Source: Candidatus Hodarchaeota archaeon
GTDB taxonomy: Archaea; Asgardarchaeota; Heimdallarchaeia; Hodarchaeales; Hodarchaeaceae
DNA length: 26,224 nucleotides
NCBI GenBank assembly: GCA_016839665.1
Contig: JAEOTU010000082.1
Span: 1 to 26,224 of the forward strand
Direction: 5' to 3'
Shown: in pieces, positions 6,583 through 14,816 of the stretch
Position numbering within the stretch: the stretch's first letter is position 1
Layout: each line of letters starts with the position of its first letter
The notes under the pieces: model-generated
The model's input: only the letters and a program-made list of their open reading frames with translations
Told to the model about the DNA's origin: nothing
Database searches by the model: none
Translations under genes and position numbers: made by a program

Positions 6583-6652
6583 AAGACCACTTCATCAAAC
6601 TCCAGAGAATGCCTCAAGAGAAATTTGTTTTTCAAATCTAAAATGTTTTAAG

Positions 6653-6681
6653 AGTATATTACGCTCTTCTTCAAGAGAGCG
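6653..6681 (+). promoter_or_regulatory. TATA-like box and hairpin before the tail-anchored protein gene
   Basis: AGTATATTA (6653-6661) is a fair TATA box. It abuts an inverted repeat with arms CGCTCT (6662-6667) and AGAGCG (6676-6681) around an 8-nt loop. The repeat would lie over the predicted transcription start, about 18 nt before the ATG, and could be an operator. Confidence 0.4.
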
Positions 6682-6698
6682 CGAAGAAGGTTAATAAT

Positions 6699-8432
6699 AT
6701 GTTTTTCCCATTTTCTCTCAAGTCTGCAGCCAATTGGTTGGATTTTGTTCCCGATTTTCTGATAAATCTCCCTGCTGATTCGAAGTATGTCCATAACAAG
6801 GATTTTCATCATTATTTAGCGTCAACATTGGAAGCTTACTTAGCAGAAGCGCCTGCCGGATTCCTTTCCACCATCCATTCGATCCTTACTGAAGCAACAG
6901 AACACGGGAAATTTGTATTGCTAGAAACATTACTCTTTGCCGAGAACAGCTGGCCAATACTGGCTCAAGATGCACGACTACAACCAGCATTAACAGAATT
7001 AGCTTTATCAACCGATAAACTTTACTCAAAAGGCGCTGCTAGTCTTTCAAGTAAATTGGAGGATCTTCAGCTCACAAAAGGGATCGCGGCAATGACAGAG
7101 GATGCGCCCCAGGAAAAGAAGGAGGAAGTTCTTGATGATATTCTTGGTGGAGCTTTAGAAGAACTTGCCATAGCAAGACAGGCTATCCGAGGCGCTCCTG
7201 AACATGATGAATTCTCACGTGTGGCAGAGGAAGAAACTTCCCTTGAGCCTTCAAGTATCTCAGAGCCAGAATTTGAACCTGCAGATGAAGAAGAACGAGC
7301 GGAAAGCATTGCTGAACTTCGAAGTGAAATGTTACCTGAATTGAAGAGACTACGATCAGAAATTGGAGGATATGAAGCTGAAGAAGAACTACTAGAAGCT
7401 GAACCACCTATTCCCGAACCCATTCCTCCTCCTCCTGTTGCAAGACCAGCCCCCACTCCTGCCCCTAAAACAGCTTCCCCTCGTCCACCAGCTGGTCCAC
7501 CAGCAGCCCCAGCCCCACAACCAACAGCAGCACCAGCTCCTGCTTCAAGTCCTCCTCCTGTTGCTGGTCCTGTCGCGGTAGCAGATGATTCTGCAGGAGA
7601 AACTCCTCCATATGAAAAAGATATTGAGGGACTTATGGACAAAATGCAAAAAGGAATGCGTAAAAAAGCCCGAAGGCGAGCACCGAAAGCGGAAGCAGCG
7701 GAACCTCCAGCACCATCCCCTGCATTACGATCTGAAGTAGTGAGAAGAGACACAATTCATACTCATGTTCACTATTATTCGCGGATGAACTCACATAAAA
7801 CTTATCCATTTACTGTAACACTATCAGGTATAGCTGTCAAGATCGCTGCTGATAAAACTCACTTATTATCTGGTGAAAAAGAAAAAGAAACTCGCGGGGA
7901 GTTTGAGCTACGTGAAGTAACCAAGCGAATAGTCGTGGAACCGTTGTTGAGCGGATGTTTAGTACAACCAACATCGATCTTTGTTGATCCACGGCCCCAA
8001 AACCTCCCCAAGAAATTAACCTTCTTTGTCACCCCATTGGTTGAAACAGGGTTCAGAGCAACTTCTCTCACTGGATCTATTTATGTAAGAAACGAGAAGG
8101 GAGCGACATTGTTAAAATTAGATCTTCCTGAGTTATGTGTTGCTAGTCACCGTGTCAGTCAAATAGCTGCATTAGCAGGGATGGTTGGCGGTGGATCAAT
8201 GCCCGCATTAGACTTTCTTTTTAACCTTAATCTTCAGAGAACCCTTGCTAACCAATTGGACTATGTTCTTCCACAAGCTACGTTATCTGTCAACGATTTG
8301 TTGACAGTGGTGATGGCTGCTCAAGTAATCTTTATCATTTTAACGTTAGGTACCGCTCTTCTTTGGTGGTGGAGAAAAGGACGAGCAAAAGTTGCTCCAG
8401 AAAGAGCCAAAAACCTCCAAATTCCCCAATAA
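6699..8432 (+). CDS. Tail-anchored membrane protein with Pro/Ala-rich linker
   Basis: This 577-aa protein has four parts. Residues 1-150 are a helical domain with no known motif. Residues 150-232 are acidic and coiled-coil-like. Residues about 233-292 form a Pro/Ala-rich flexible linker (PIPEPIPPPPVARPAP and similar), followed by a strongly basic patch (MRKKARRRAPK). Residues about 369-480 look like an all-beta domain (YPFTVTLSGI, VEPLLSGCLVQP, LTFFVTPL, GSIYVRNEKG). A single transmembrane helix near 534-558 ends in WWW followed by KGRAK, so the bulk would sit in the cytoplasm with a C-terminal anchor if the basic tail stays inside. The beta segment recalls stress/signalling-protein beta-sandwiches, but I cannot name the family. 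The M16 pair starts 22 nt downstream on the same strand, which suggests an operon and a functional link. Confidence 0.75.
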   Translation: MFFPFSLKSAANWLDFVPDFLINLPADSKYVHNKDFHHYLASTLEAYLAEAPAGFLSTIHSILTEATEHGKFVLLETLLFAENSWPILAQDARLQPALTELALSTDKLYSKGAASLSSKLEDLQLTKGIAAMTEDAPQEKKEEVLDDILGGALEELAIARQAIRGAPEHDEFSRVAEEETSLEPSSISEPEFEPADEEERAESIAELRSEMLPELKRLRSEIGGYEAEEELLEAEPPIPEPIPPPPVARPAPTPAPKTASPRPPAGPPAAPAPQPTAAPAPASSPPPVAGPVAVADDSAGETPPYEKDIEGLMDKMQKGMRKKARRRAPKAEAAEPPAPSPALRSEVVRRDTIHTHVHYYSRMNSHKTYPFTVTLSGIAVKIAADKTHLLSGEKEKETRGEFELREVTKRIVVEPLLSGCLVQPTSIFVDPRPQNLPKKLTFFVTPLVETGFRATSLTGSIYVRNEKGATLLKLDLPELCVASHRVSQIAALAGMVGGGSMPALDFLFNLNLQRTLANQLDYVLPQATLSVNDLLTVVMAAQVIFIILTLGTALLWWWRKGRAKVAPERAKNLQIPQ

Positions 8433-8454
8433 TCAGTCATTAATACCAAAGAAA

Positions 8455-9741
8455 ATGAACAGTTTATCAGGTCTGTACGGAGATTCTTCAATGATTAAAA
8501 CAGAGATTCACCCTTATTTAAATTTACGTACTGTGTGTCTTGGAATTGTAACCTTTCATGGAGCTGCTCATGATTCCCTACCAGGTACAACACAAGTTCT
8601 GTTGCAAACAATGTCTCGTGGAACAGAACAGCACGATGAGTTAAAAATCGCAAGATTAATCGATGGTACAGGAGGGTCATTATTTTCTACGACAGACAAA
8701 GATTTTGCTGTTATTGGGGCTCAAGTTCAGCCGAAATATGCTGTAAGGACATTAGAACTCCTCTTTGAAATGATCTCGACTCCTACACTCGACGAAACTC
8801 ATTTCGAAATTGAAAAACAGAATTTGGTTCAACTTTACCATCAGGTTCAATCAAATGTGATCCGGCGAATGTTGATCTTTGATGCGGATAAAGCAGTCTT
8901 TGGAGAAAACCATCCATTAGGACGATCTCAAATTGGGACACCCGAATCAATAAACCAAATTGCACTAGACAATCTTTATGAAACCCATCAGAAACTATTA
9001 GTCAGTCCGTGGGGATTCGCTGTAGGAGCGATTTCAGAAACCCTTCAGGCTCAAATTGAGCAGAAATTTACCACTTTTCTTTCGTCACAGAGCTTTGAAC
9101 CTAAAAAAACTCATTCTTTCCCTCAAAAAACAGTCCCACCAAACAACCTTATCGCGTCATCTTCTAAAGAAGATGGGAGTGTTTATCTTTGTGTCAACAT
9201 TATTTCAGATATCAAACCAACTACTATAGGGTTAGCTCGTTTCTCAAGTGCTCTCCTCGGTGAATCAATGGGATCAAGAATGTTTGCAATTTTACGAGAT
9301 CAGAAGGCATTCGGTTATTTGGCTGGAGCAACTTTGAAACTCTTAGACACAGCGGTGATTCTTCGTTGTTATATGGAGACCAACCCCGAACGGACGGAAG
9401 AAGCAATAGATTCGCTAGTGGAAATCATTTCTGACTTAGCTAAAAAGCCAATCTCCCAAGAAGAATATAATACAACTCGTGATTTTATCTTAGGTCAATT
9501 AGATTTATCATTTGACGATTCACGGGGATTAGCATCACGAATAATTAACAGGAGAGTTCATGGTCTTTCACCGACTACCGAATCAAGATATGAGGAAATT
9601 GAGGCAGTCACATCGAAAGATCTCCATTCATTATGGAAGGAACTTCTTCACCCAAAGAATTTCAGTTTGGCCATCATTGGTGATATCGATCTCACCAAGA
9701 TCCAAGAAAACTGGAAGAATCAAACTTACAACAACGATTAA
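8455..9741 (+). CDS. M16B-type peptidase subunit lacking the zinc motif (R/Y subunit)
   Basis: This 428-aa protein has the M16 fold pattern: an N-terminal strand and helix where the HxxEH site would sit, GTPESINQIALDNL before the second half, and the C-terminal segment ILRDQKAFGYLAG. The zinc motif is absent, with PGTTQVLLQTMSRGT standing in its place. The C-terminal Arg281 and Tyr288 match the R-x6-Y pair that the non-zinc subunit contributes to substrate binding in two-subunit M16B enzymes such as mitochondrial processing peptidase. ATG 8455 was chosen because upstream TTG/GTG extensions overlap the previous gene; ATG 8491 is also possible. The zinc subunit follows at once. The pair presumably forms a clamshell heterodimer that degrades or trims peptides in the cytosol. 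The closest analogy may be processing proteases of peptide-product clusters, but that is inference. Confidence 0.85.
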   Translation: MNSLSGLYGDSSMIKTEIHPYLNLRTVCLGIVTFHGAAHDSLPGTTQVLLQTMSRGTEQHDELKIARLIDGTGGSLFSTTDKDFAVIGAQVQPKYAVRTLELLFEMISTPTLDETHFEIEKQNLVQLYHQVQSNVIRRMLIFDADKAVFGENHPLGRSQIGTPESINQIALDNLYETHQKLLVSPWGFAVGAISETLQAQIEQKFTTFLSSQSFEPKKTHSFPQKTVPPNNLIASSSKEDGSVYLCVNIISDIKPTTIGLARFSSALLGESMGSRMFAILRDQKAFGYLAGATLKLLDTAVILRCYMETNPERTEEAIDSLVEIISDLAKKPISQEEYNTTRDFILGQLDLSFDDSRGLASRIINRRVHGLSPTTESRYEEIEAVTSKDLHSLWKELLHPKNFSLAIIGDIDLTKIQENWKNQTYNND

Positions 9742-9751
9742 AGGGATGTCA

Positions 9752-11056
9752 ATGAGTACTGAACAATCAGAGATTATTACCTTAGACAATAATTTAAAAT
9801 TGCACTTGGTTTCGATCCCTAGCGGAAAAACATCATTATTTGCAATTGGCTATTTTGCAGGGAGTATGTACGAGGAAGGATTTGGTCCTGGGTCAAATGA
9901 TGGTATTAGTCATTTTTTGGAGCATATGTTTTTCAAAGGAACACCTTCCAGAACAACGAAACAAGTAAACGAAGAGTTTATGCGCTTAGGTGCTGATTTA
10001 AACGCATATACAACTTATGATCATACGGCTTACTTTGCAAAAGTGCCTACCCGAAATCTACAGCAAGCTGTGGAAATTTGGAAGGATTTGTCAATAATTA
10101 GAAAGATTGATCCAGAAGAGTTCGAAGCAGAGAAACAGGTTGTTTTACAAGAAATTCAATTTCGTACAGATATGCCTGAATCCGATACTTTCTTTAAAGC
10201 ACTCAAAAAGCATTTTACTGGTACTCCACTAGAACACAACGTATTAGGAACGCAGGATTCGGTTGGGGCTATTACTTCAGGCATGATGACCGATTATTTC
10301 TCTCAATTTTACTCCCTAGATAATGCCGTAATTACTTTGGTTGGAGGATTCGATTTACAGGCAGAAAAGAAATTTTTATCTTCGATTTTCAATGATCCAA
10401 TCTCGCAACCAAAAACAAATCCGATTAATCCTCCAAAAGTTGATTTTGTTGCACAAAAAAGTGAAATCTCTTACTATAATCTCGAAAGACCCAAACCTCT
10501 TACATACGTAGTGTTATGCTGGACCAGCCCTGGTACCTCTACTTCTGATTTTTTCCCATTACTCTTATTTAATACTTTCATTGGTAATTCTCGCACTTCA
10601 TTATTATATCGAGAGATAACCAGCAAAGGATTGGCTGGGGTTTGTCGCTATGGATTTGAACCACTCTTTGATATTTCCGCCAGTACCATTTTTTTCGTAA
10701 CTCCTCCAAATAAAACTGAAGATGTTTTTAACAGGATTCTAGAGTTATTTGTTGACATTCATGATCTCAAAATCACCTCTCAAATTGCTAGCGATTTAAA
10801 AGAAGAAATTTGGGGATCTCACATTTCTGAAATCGAGGATCCATCCAATTATGGCATTGATCTTCTTCAAAAGTACGTTAAGTTCCGCCAATGGATCTCA
10901 ACAAAGGAATTCCAAGAAAAACTCTTTTCAGTCTCTTCAGATGAAATTCAAGAAGTCAAAGACAAATTATTTGAAAAGATAAACATGACAGTATATGCCA
11001 CAGGTACAATTCCCAAAAACTGGAATCCTCAATTCCCAGAGAACGGCCCTTGGTAA
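9752..11056 (+). CDS. M16B-type zinc metallopeptidase, catalytic subunit
   Basis: This 434-aa protein has the inverted zinc motif HFLEH (residues 54-58; Glu57 is the catalytic base). Downstream it has EKQVVLQEI, in which Glu134 lies 76 residues after the motif and is the third zinc ligand, with Glu127 the auxiliary Glu. The C-terminal half keeps LLYREITSKGLAG but has Gly where the partner has the conserved Tyr, so the two proteins are complementary. The frame is open far upstream into the preceding gene, but AAAGGG (9740-9745) lies 6 nt before ATG 9752, which sets the start; ATG 9746 would leave no spacing. Only 10 nt separate the two subunits, so they are surely co-transcribed. By family it cleaves peptides held inside the heterodimer chamber. 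Substrates are unknown. Confidence 0.9.
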   Translation: MSTEQSEIITLDNNLKLHLVSIPSGKTSLFAIGYFAGSMYEEGFGPGSNDGISHFLEHMFFKGTPSRTTKQVNEEFMRLGADLNAYTTYDHTAYFAKVPTRNLQQAVEIWKDLSIIRKIDPEEFEAEKQVVLQEIQFRTDMPESDTFFKALKKHFTGTPLEHNVLGTQDSVGAITSGMMTDYFSQFYSLDNAVITLVGGFDLQAEKKFLSSIFNDPISQPKTNPINPPKVDFVAQKSEISYYNLERPKPLTYVVLCWTSPGTSTSDFFPLLLFNTFIGNSRTSLLYREITSKGLAGVCRYGFEPLFDISASTIFFVTPPNKTEDVFNRILELFVDIHDLKITSQIASDLKEEIWGSHISEIEDPSNYGIDLLQKYVKFRQWISTKEFQEKLFSVSSDEIQEVKDKLFEKINMTVYATGTIPKNWNPQFPENGPW

Positions 11057-11090
11057 CAGCAATATCCAATAATGGTAATAGGACATAGAT

Positions 11091-11951
11091 ATGACTTTTA
11101 CAACAGGGTTAACTATCCAAAAAGTAGAAGATATCCAACCTTCTCAATGGATCAAAATTGCGTTAGCCATTCGACTGAAGCACATAGAGTTTGATCAGAC
11201 TGTTTTTGATGATTTGGAGAACATTCTTAAGATATTGAAATCGCCCCAAACAACTATTCATGCCCCTTATGTAGAAGACTATGGAATAGATCTTTCATCT
11301 AATAACAAAGAAGCAGATATGTTTGTTGACAATGTTACCAACAATCAACAGACTCTTAATATTATAGGGGTGGTAGTGCACCCTCCTACCGATGCAAGCG
11401 GATCGTGGGATAAATTTTATGAGAGAGTAGAAAAGTTACCTCTTCCTTTATTAGAAAATATGCCATATCAATCCTGGGAGGAATTTCAACAATTTTTTGA
11501 GACAACACAAGCAAACACCAACAATCAATTGGGTTTTTGTTTTGATATTCCCCATTCGTGGATGACTCATGGAAATAATTATTTAAACCTGCCTGATCAC
11601 CTTATGGACTTACTTAAGGCACCAACAGGATACATCCACATTTCTGGAGGCACACGAGAAGAAGATACTCATTATCCGTTATTAACAGACGGAGATATGC
11701 CGATTGAGCCTGTCAAAGATTTCTTTAGACAAATTAATTTTTCAGGAACGGTTACAATGGAGTTACGGCCCCGTTCTCTTGATGATCTCAATAAAATCTT
11801 TCGTTCCTATATGTTTATGCTCGCAACATCTGGAAGAAGACTTCATCGATTTCAAGTGAAAATTCTGCGGCCATTCATTATGCGAAAAGTTCGACAAATG
11901 ACCACACAGATAAATCCAAGGACTTTTAAGAAGAGGGAAAAAAATCCCTAA
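11091..11951 (+). CDS. AP-endonuclease-2/xylose-isomerase-like TIM-barrel protein
   Basis: This 286-aa protein has the strand-end motifs of the sugar phosphate isomerase/epimerase (AP endonuclease family 2) barrel: TIHAPY near residue 57, VVVHPP near 94, LLENMP near 120, FCFDIPHSWMTHG near 150 and YIHISGG near 182. These carry the His, Glu and Asp positions that usually bind divalent metal. Family members isomerise or epimerise sugars or cut DNA at abasic sites. The neighbouring GH13 gene favours a sugar role, but no substrate can be read. A basic C-terminal tail (MRKVRQMTT, then FKKREKNP) is an extra. It lies 34 nt after the M16 subunit and 17 nt before the GH13 gene, in the same direction. 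Confidence 0.75.
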   Translation: MTFTTGLTIQKVEDIQPSQWIKIALAIRLKHIEFDQTVFDDLENILKILKSPQTTIHAPYVEDYGIDLSSNNKEADMFVDNVTNNQQTLNIIGVVVHPPTDASGSWDKFYERVEKLPLPLLENMPYQSWEEFQQFFETTQANTNNQLGFCFDIPHSWMTHGNNYLNLPDHLMDLLKAPTGYIHISGGTREEDTHYPLLTDGDMPIEPVKDFFRQINFSGTVTMELRPRSLDDLNKIFRSYMFMLATSGRRLHRFQVKILRPFIMRKVRQMTTQINPRTFKKREKNP

Positions 11952-11968
11952 AAGTCAAGGGAGTAGTC

Positions 11969-13621
11969 ATGGAAAAGAAAAAATGGTGGCACAACGCGGT
12001 TTTTTACCAGATATATCCCCGTTCATTTGCAGACAGTACTAATAACGGAATTGGAGATCTCCAAGGCATTATCAAACGGTTAGGCTATTTACAGGAGCTT
12101 GGAATAGATGCCATTTGGTTTTCCCCATTTTTCTCTTCACCACAAAAAGATTACGGGTATGATATCTCGGATTACAGAGCGATTAACCCCGATTATGGTA
12201 CAATGAGCGATTTTGATGAATTATTAGCAGAAATCCATTCTTTGGATATCAAGATCATCTTAGACATGGTGTTAAACCACACTTCTGACCAACATTCTTG
12301 GTTTCTTGAATCACAAGCATCTAGAACTAATCCTAAGCGAGATTGGTACATTTGGAAGGATGGCCAAGGAAAAAACGGGAAAAAAGCGCCAAACAACTGG
12401 AGAGCGATCATAGGAGGATCAGCGTGGGAGTGGGATAAGCACACACACCAATTCTATTTACATCAATTCCTCCCGTGTCAGCCTGACCTTAATTGGCATC
12501 ACCCTGAAGTACAAGAGGAAATGCTCAATACCTTACAGTTCTGGTTAGATAAGGGTGTGGATGGATTTCGGCTAGATATAATTCATGCACTTTTCGAGGA
12601 TAAGGATTTTCGTGACAATCCACGAAGTTGGCGACTCCTACCATCCCATGATTCGACCGCTTTTCTATTCCAGGACCCACGATATACGGTATTTCTCCCC
12701 GAAACAATAAGCATGTGTACAAGGATTCGAAAAATAATAGATTCCTACACTCCAGAACGAATGCTCGTAGGAGAAGCTATGGGAGGGCCACACATCATTC
12801 GTCCTTTATATGGGAAAAATAATGATGGATTAAATCTTGTGTTCAATTTTAAATTCACCAAACAACCTTTTTCTGCAGAGAACTTTAAGCAAGTCATCCA
12901 AGAAACGGAAAATATCCTACCAGAACCATATTGGCCATGTTATGTATTATCAAACCATGATGAACAACGTATGATCTCCCGATATGGCAAAGATAAGAAT
13001 AAGTCGAAATTACTGATGCTTCTTTTACTCACCTTACGTTGTACTCCGTTCATTTACTATGGGGAGGAAATTGGAATGCATCAAGTGAAAATTCCAAAGA
13101 TATCACTAAAAGACCCCATTGCTAACCTGAAAGTGTGGGGAATTCCTATCGGAAGATTTTTTGGGCGTGATGGCTGTCGTACTCCAATGCAGTGGACCAC
13201 TTCCACCCGAAATGCTGGTTTTTCATCTGATCCTAATATTGAACCATGGTTACCTGTCTCAAAAGATTCATCCAAAATTAATGTTGAAACACAAAAAAAT
13301 GATCAAAAATCAATGTTGTCCTTTTTTAAGAGCCTCCTACAACTTCGTAAGGGTGAAAATGCTCTTAAAGAAGGTGATCTTGAGCTTCTCCCAATGTCCA
13401 ATAACAAATGCCTGCTTTATGAACGTCAAGCAAATCAAGAGGGAGTATTGGTCATGCTTAATTTTCACAAAAGAGTTATCCAGATTGACAATCCCCATCC
13501 TTCTTCTACTGCAATTTTTTCAACTTATGATTTTAAAATCTCGCTTAAGACAGAGAATATCGTCCACCTTCGTCCCCATGAAGGAAAAGTGATGAAAATT
13601 CATTTAAGATCTCAAGATTAG
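11969..13621 (+). CDS. GH13 alpha-glucosidase / oligo-1,6-glucosidase-type enzyme
   Basis: This 550-aa protein shows all four GH13 regions: DMVLNH (99-104), GFRLD with nucleophile Asp203, LVGEA with acid/base Glu269, and SNHDEQR with Asp331. QPDLNW (171-176) and GRDGCRTPMQW are typical of the oligo-1,6-glucosidase/alpha-glucosidase/trehalose-synthase branch. The enzyme hydrolyses or transfers alpha-linked glucose from short oligosaccharides or sucrose/trehalose-like sugars. No signal peptide is present, so it acts in the cytosol on imported or stored sugar. The length is normal. AGGGAG precedes the ATG by about 6 nt. It is probably the last gene of the run starting at 6699, because HypD converges on it after 22 nt. 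Exact linkage specificity cannot be decided from these motifs. Confidence 0.92.
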   Translation: MEKKKWWHNAVFYQIYPRSFADSTNNGIGDLQGIIKRLGYLQELGIDAIWFSPFFSSPQKDYGYDISDYRAINPDYGTMSDFDELLAEIHSLDIKIILDMVLNHTSDQHSWFLESQASRTNPKRDWYIWKDGQGKNGKKAPNNWRAIIGGSAWEWDKHTHQFYLHQFLPCQPDLNWHHPEVQEEMLNTLQFWLDKGVDGFRLDIIHALFEDKDFRDNPRSWRLLPSHDSTAFLFQDPRYTVFLPETISMCTRIRKIIDSYTPERMLVGEAMGGPHIIRPLYGKNNDGLNLVFNFKFTKQPFSAENFKQVIQETENILPEPYWPCYVLSNHDEQRMISRYGKDKNKSKLLMLLLLTLRCTPFIYYGEEIGMHQVKIPKISLKDPIANLKVWGIPIGRFFGRDGCRTPMQWTTSTRNAGFSSDPNIEPWLPVSKDSSKINVETQKNDQKSMLSFFKSLLQLRKGENALKEGDLELLPMSNNKCLLYERQANQEGVLVMLNFHKRVIQIDNPHPSSTAIFSTYDFKISLKTENIVHLRPHEGKVMKIHLRSQD

Positions 13622-13643
13622 AAACAGAAGGAGAAAATCTTGA

Positions 13644-14747
13644 TTAATCCTCTTCTAGATCTAAATGTCCTCCATATTTCGCGTGAATGGAGCACGTTCC
13701 CTCATTTCCAACCATACAAGGTCCAATAGGATTTTCAGGAGTACATTTTTTATTGAAAAGACCACAATCTTCGGGATAGATCTTTCCTAACATAACTTCA
13801 GCACACCTACACCCCTTAGGGATGTCCTCACCACTACTCATAGGCAAATCTTCTCTTAAACGGATATTGAAATCCGAAAACTGTTCAGCTAAATCATAAC
13901 CTGATTTTGGGAGGACTCCAATACCCCGCCATCTTGCATCAACTACAGAATAGGCTTCTGACATTGCTGCTAATGCTTTTCTATTCCCTTCTCGAGTAAC
14001 CACCCGTGAATAGAGGTTCTCTGTTTTCGACCGAGATTGAGCCAGCTGTTGAAGAATCGCCAAAACTCCGAACATAACATCAGCTGGTTCAAAACCCGCC
14101 ACTACTATTGGAACGTGGTGTTGATCGCTGATAGGCTCATATATGCCATAACCTGTTATTGCTGAAACATGACCAGGTGCAATAAAACCATCTAAGGGAA
14201 TATCAGGTTGTTCCAGCAAAATAGCCATCGCTGGAGGCACAAGTCTATTAGCACAAAGAATGAAAAGATTAAGAGGGATCCGTTGATTAATGAGTTCAAT
14301 GGCAACAGTTGGTGCTGTAGTTTCAAACCCGATTGAAAAGAAAACAACTTTTGTTTGAGGATTGCTATTAGCTAATTTAATAGCATCAAGAAAACTATAA
14401 ACAACACGAATATCGGCCCCCTCTGCTCGAGCAGTCAGGAGAGACCCCTGATTACTTGGAACTCTAGACATGTCTCCGAAAGTCGCTAATATATATCCAT
14501 TCTTTGCAAGCCAAATGCTCTGTTCGATATCCTCATTCGGACAGACACAAACGGGACATCCTGGACCAGCGATTACTTCAATATTCTTTGGTAAAAGAGA
14601 TCTTATCCCCCAATGAGAGATAGTATATTCGTGGGTTCCACAAATATGACAAATACGGATCTTTCGATCTCCAAGCTTGGCAGATAACTCGTGAATTTTT
14701 GTTTTGAGTTCATTGATAACTGTCGGGTCTTGAAATGATTTGGTCAA
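13644..14747 (-). CDS. hypD: Hydrogenase maturation protein HypD
   Basis: This 367-aa protein has the conserved HypD cysteine motifs CGTHE (Cys36) and GPGCPVC (Cys64, Cys67), a C-terminal Cys-rich part (CRCAEVMLG, CGLFNKKC, GPCMVGNEGTC) for a 4Fe-4S cluster, and SIGFETTAPT in the middle. HypD works with HypC as the scaffold on which the Fe(CN)2CO group of [NiFe] hydrogenases is assembled. The start is TTG 14747, with a GGAG about 9 nt upstream; no ATG is available between the upstream stop and the CGTHE motif. No hypC, E, F, A or B lies in this window, so the partners must be elsewhere. It converges with the GH13 gene and follows the ATPase gene by 69 nt. Confidence 0.95.
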   Translation of the reverse strand: MTKSFQDPTVINELKTKIHELSAKLGDRKIRICHICGTHEYTISHWGIRSLLPKNIEVIAGPGCPVCVCPNEDIEQSIWLAKNGYILATFGDMSRVPSNQGSLLTARAEGADIRVVYSFLDAIKLANSNPQTKVVFFSIGFETTAPTVAIELINQRIPLNLFILCANRLVPPAMAILLEQPDIPLDGFIAPGHVSAITGYGIYEPISDQHHVPIVVAGFEPADVMFGVLAILQQLAQSRSKTENLYSRVVTREGNRKALAAMSEAYSVVDARWRGIGVLPKSGYDLAEQFSDFNIRLREDLPMSSGEDIPKGCRCAEVMLGKIYPEDCGLFNKKCTPENPIGPCMVGNEGTCSIHAKYGGHLDLEED

Positions 14748-14816
14748 TATCCGTACTCCGTTGAAAAAACAGTAGAAGCTCGATTAACCAACATTAAGGG
14801 GTCTTTTTATTCATAC

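Noticed and set aside
7067..7753. Open frame of 228 codons on the minus strand
   Set aside because: It lies opposite the Pro/Ala-rich linker of the plus-strand gene. Its Ser/Gly/Ala-rich product is what the reverse complement of such a linker gives. It has no homology-like motif or SD.
8392..8454. TTG-started extension of the first M16 subunit
   Set aside because: It would overlap the end of the membrane-protein gene and adds a low-complexity stretch not expected in the family.
9560..9751. N-terminal extension of the zinc M16 subunit into the previous gene
   Set aside because: The extension overlaps the other subunit by 180 nt and codes a basic, unrelated peptide. SD AAAGGG sits before ATG 9752.
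13161..13592. Plus-strand open frame of 143 codons in another frame
   Set aside because: It lies inside the GH13 gene, whose product is complete and has the GRDGCRTPMQW motif in this part.
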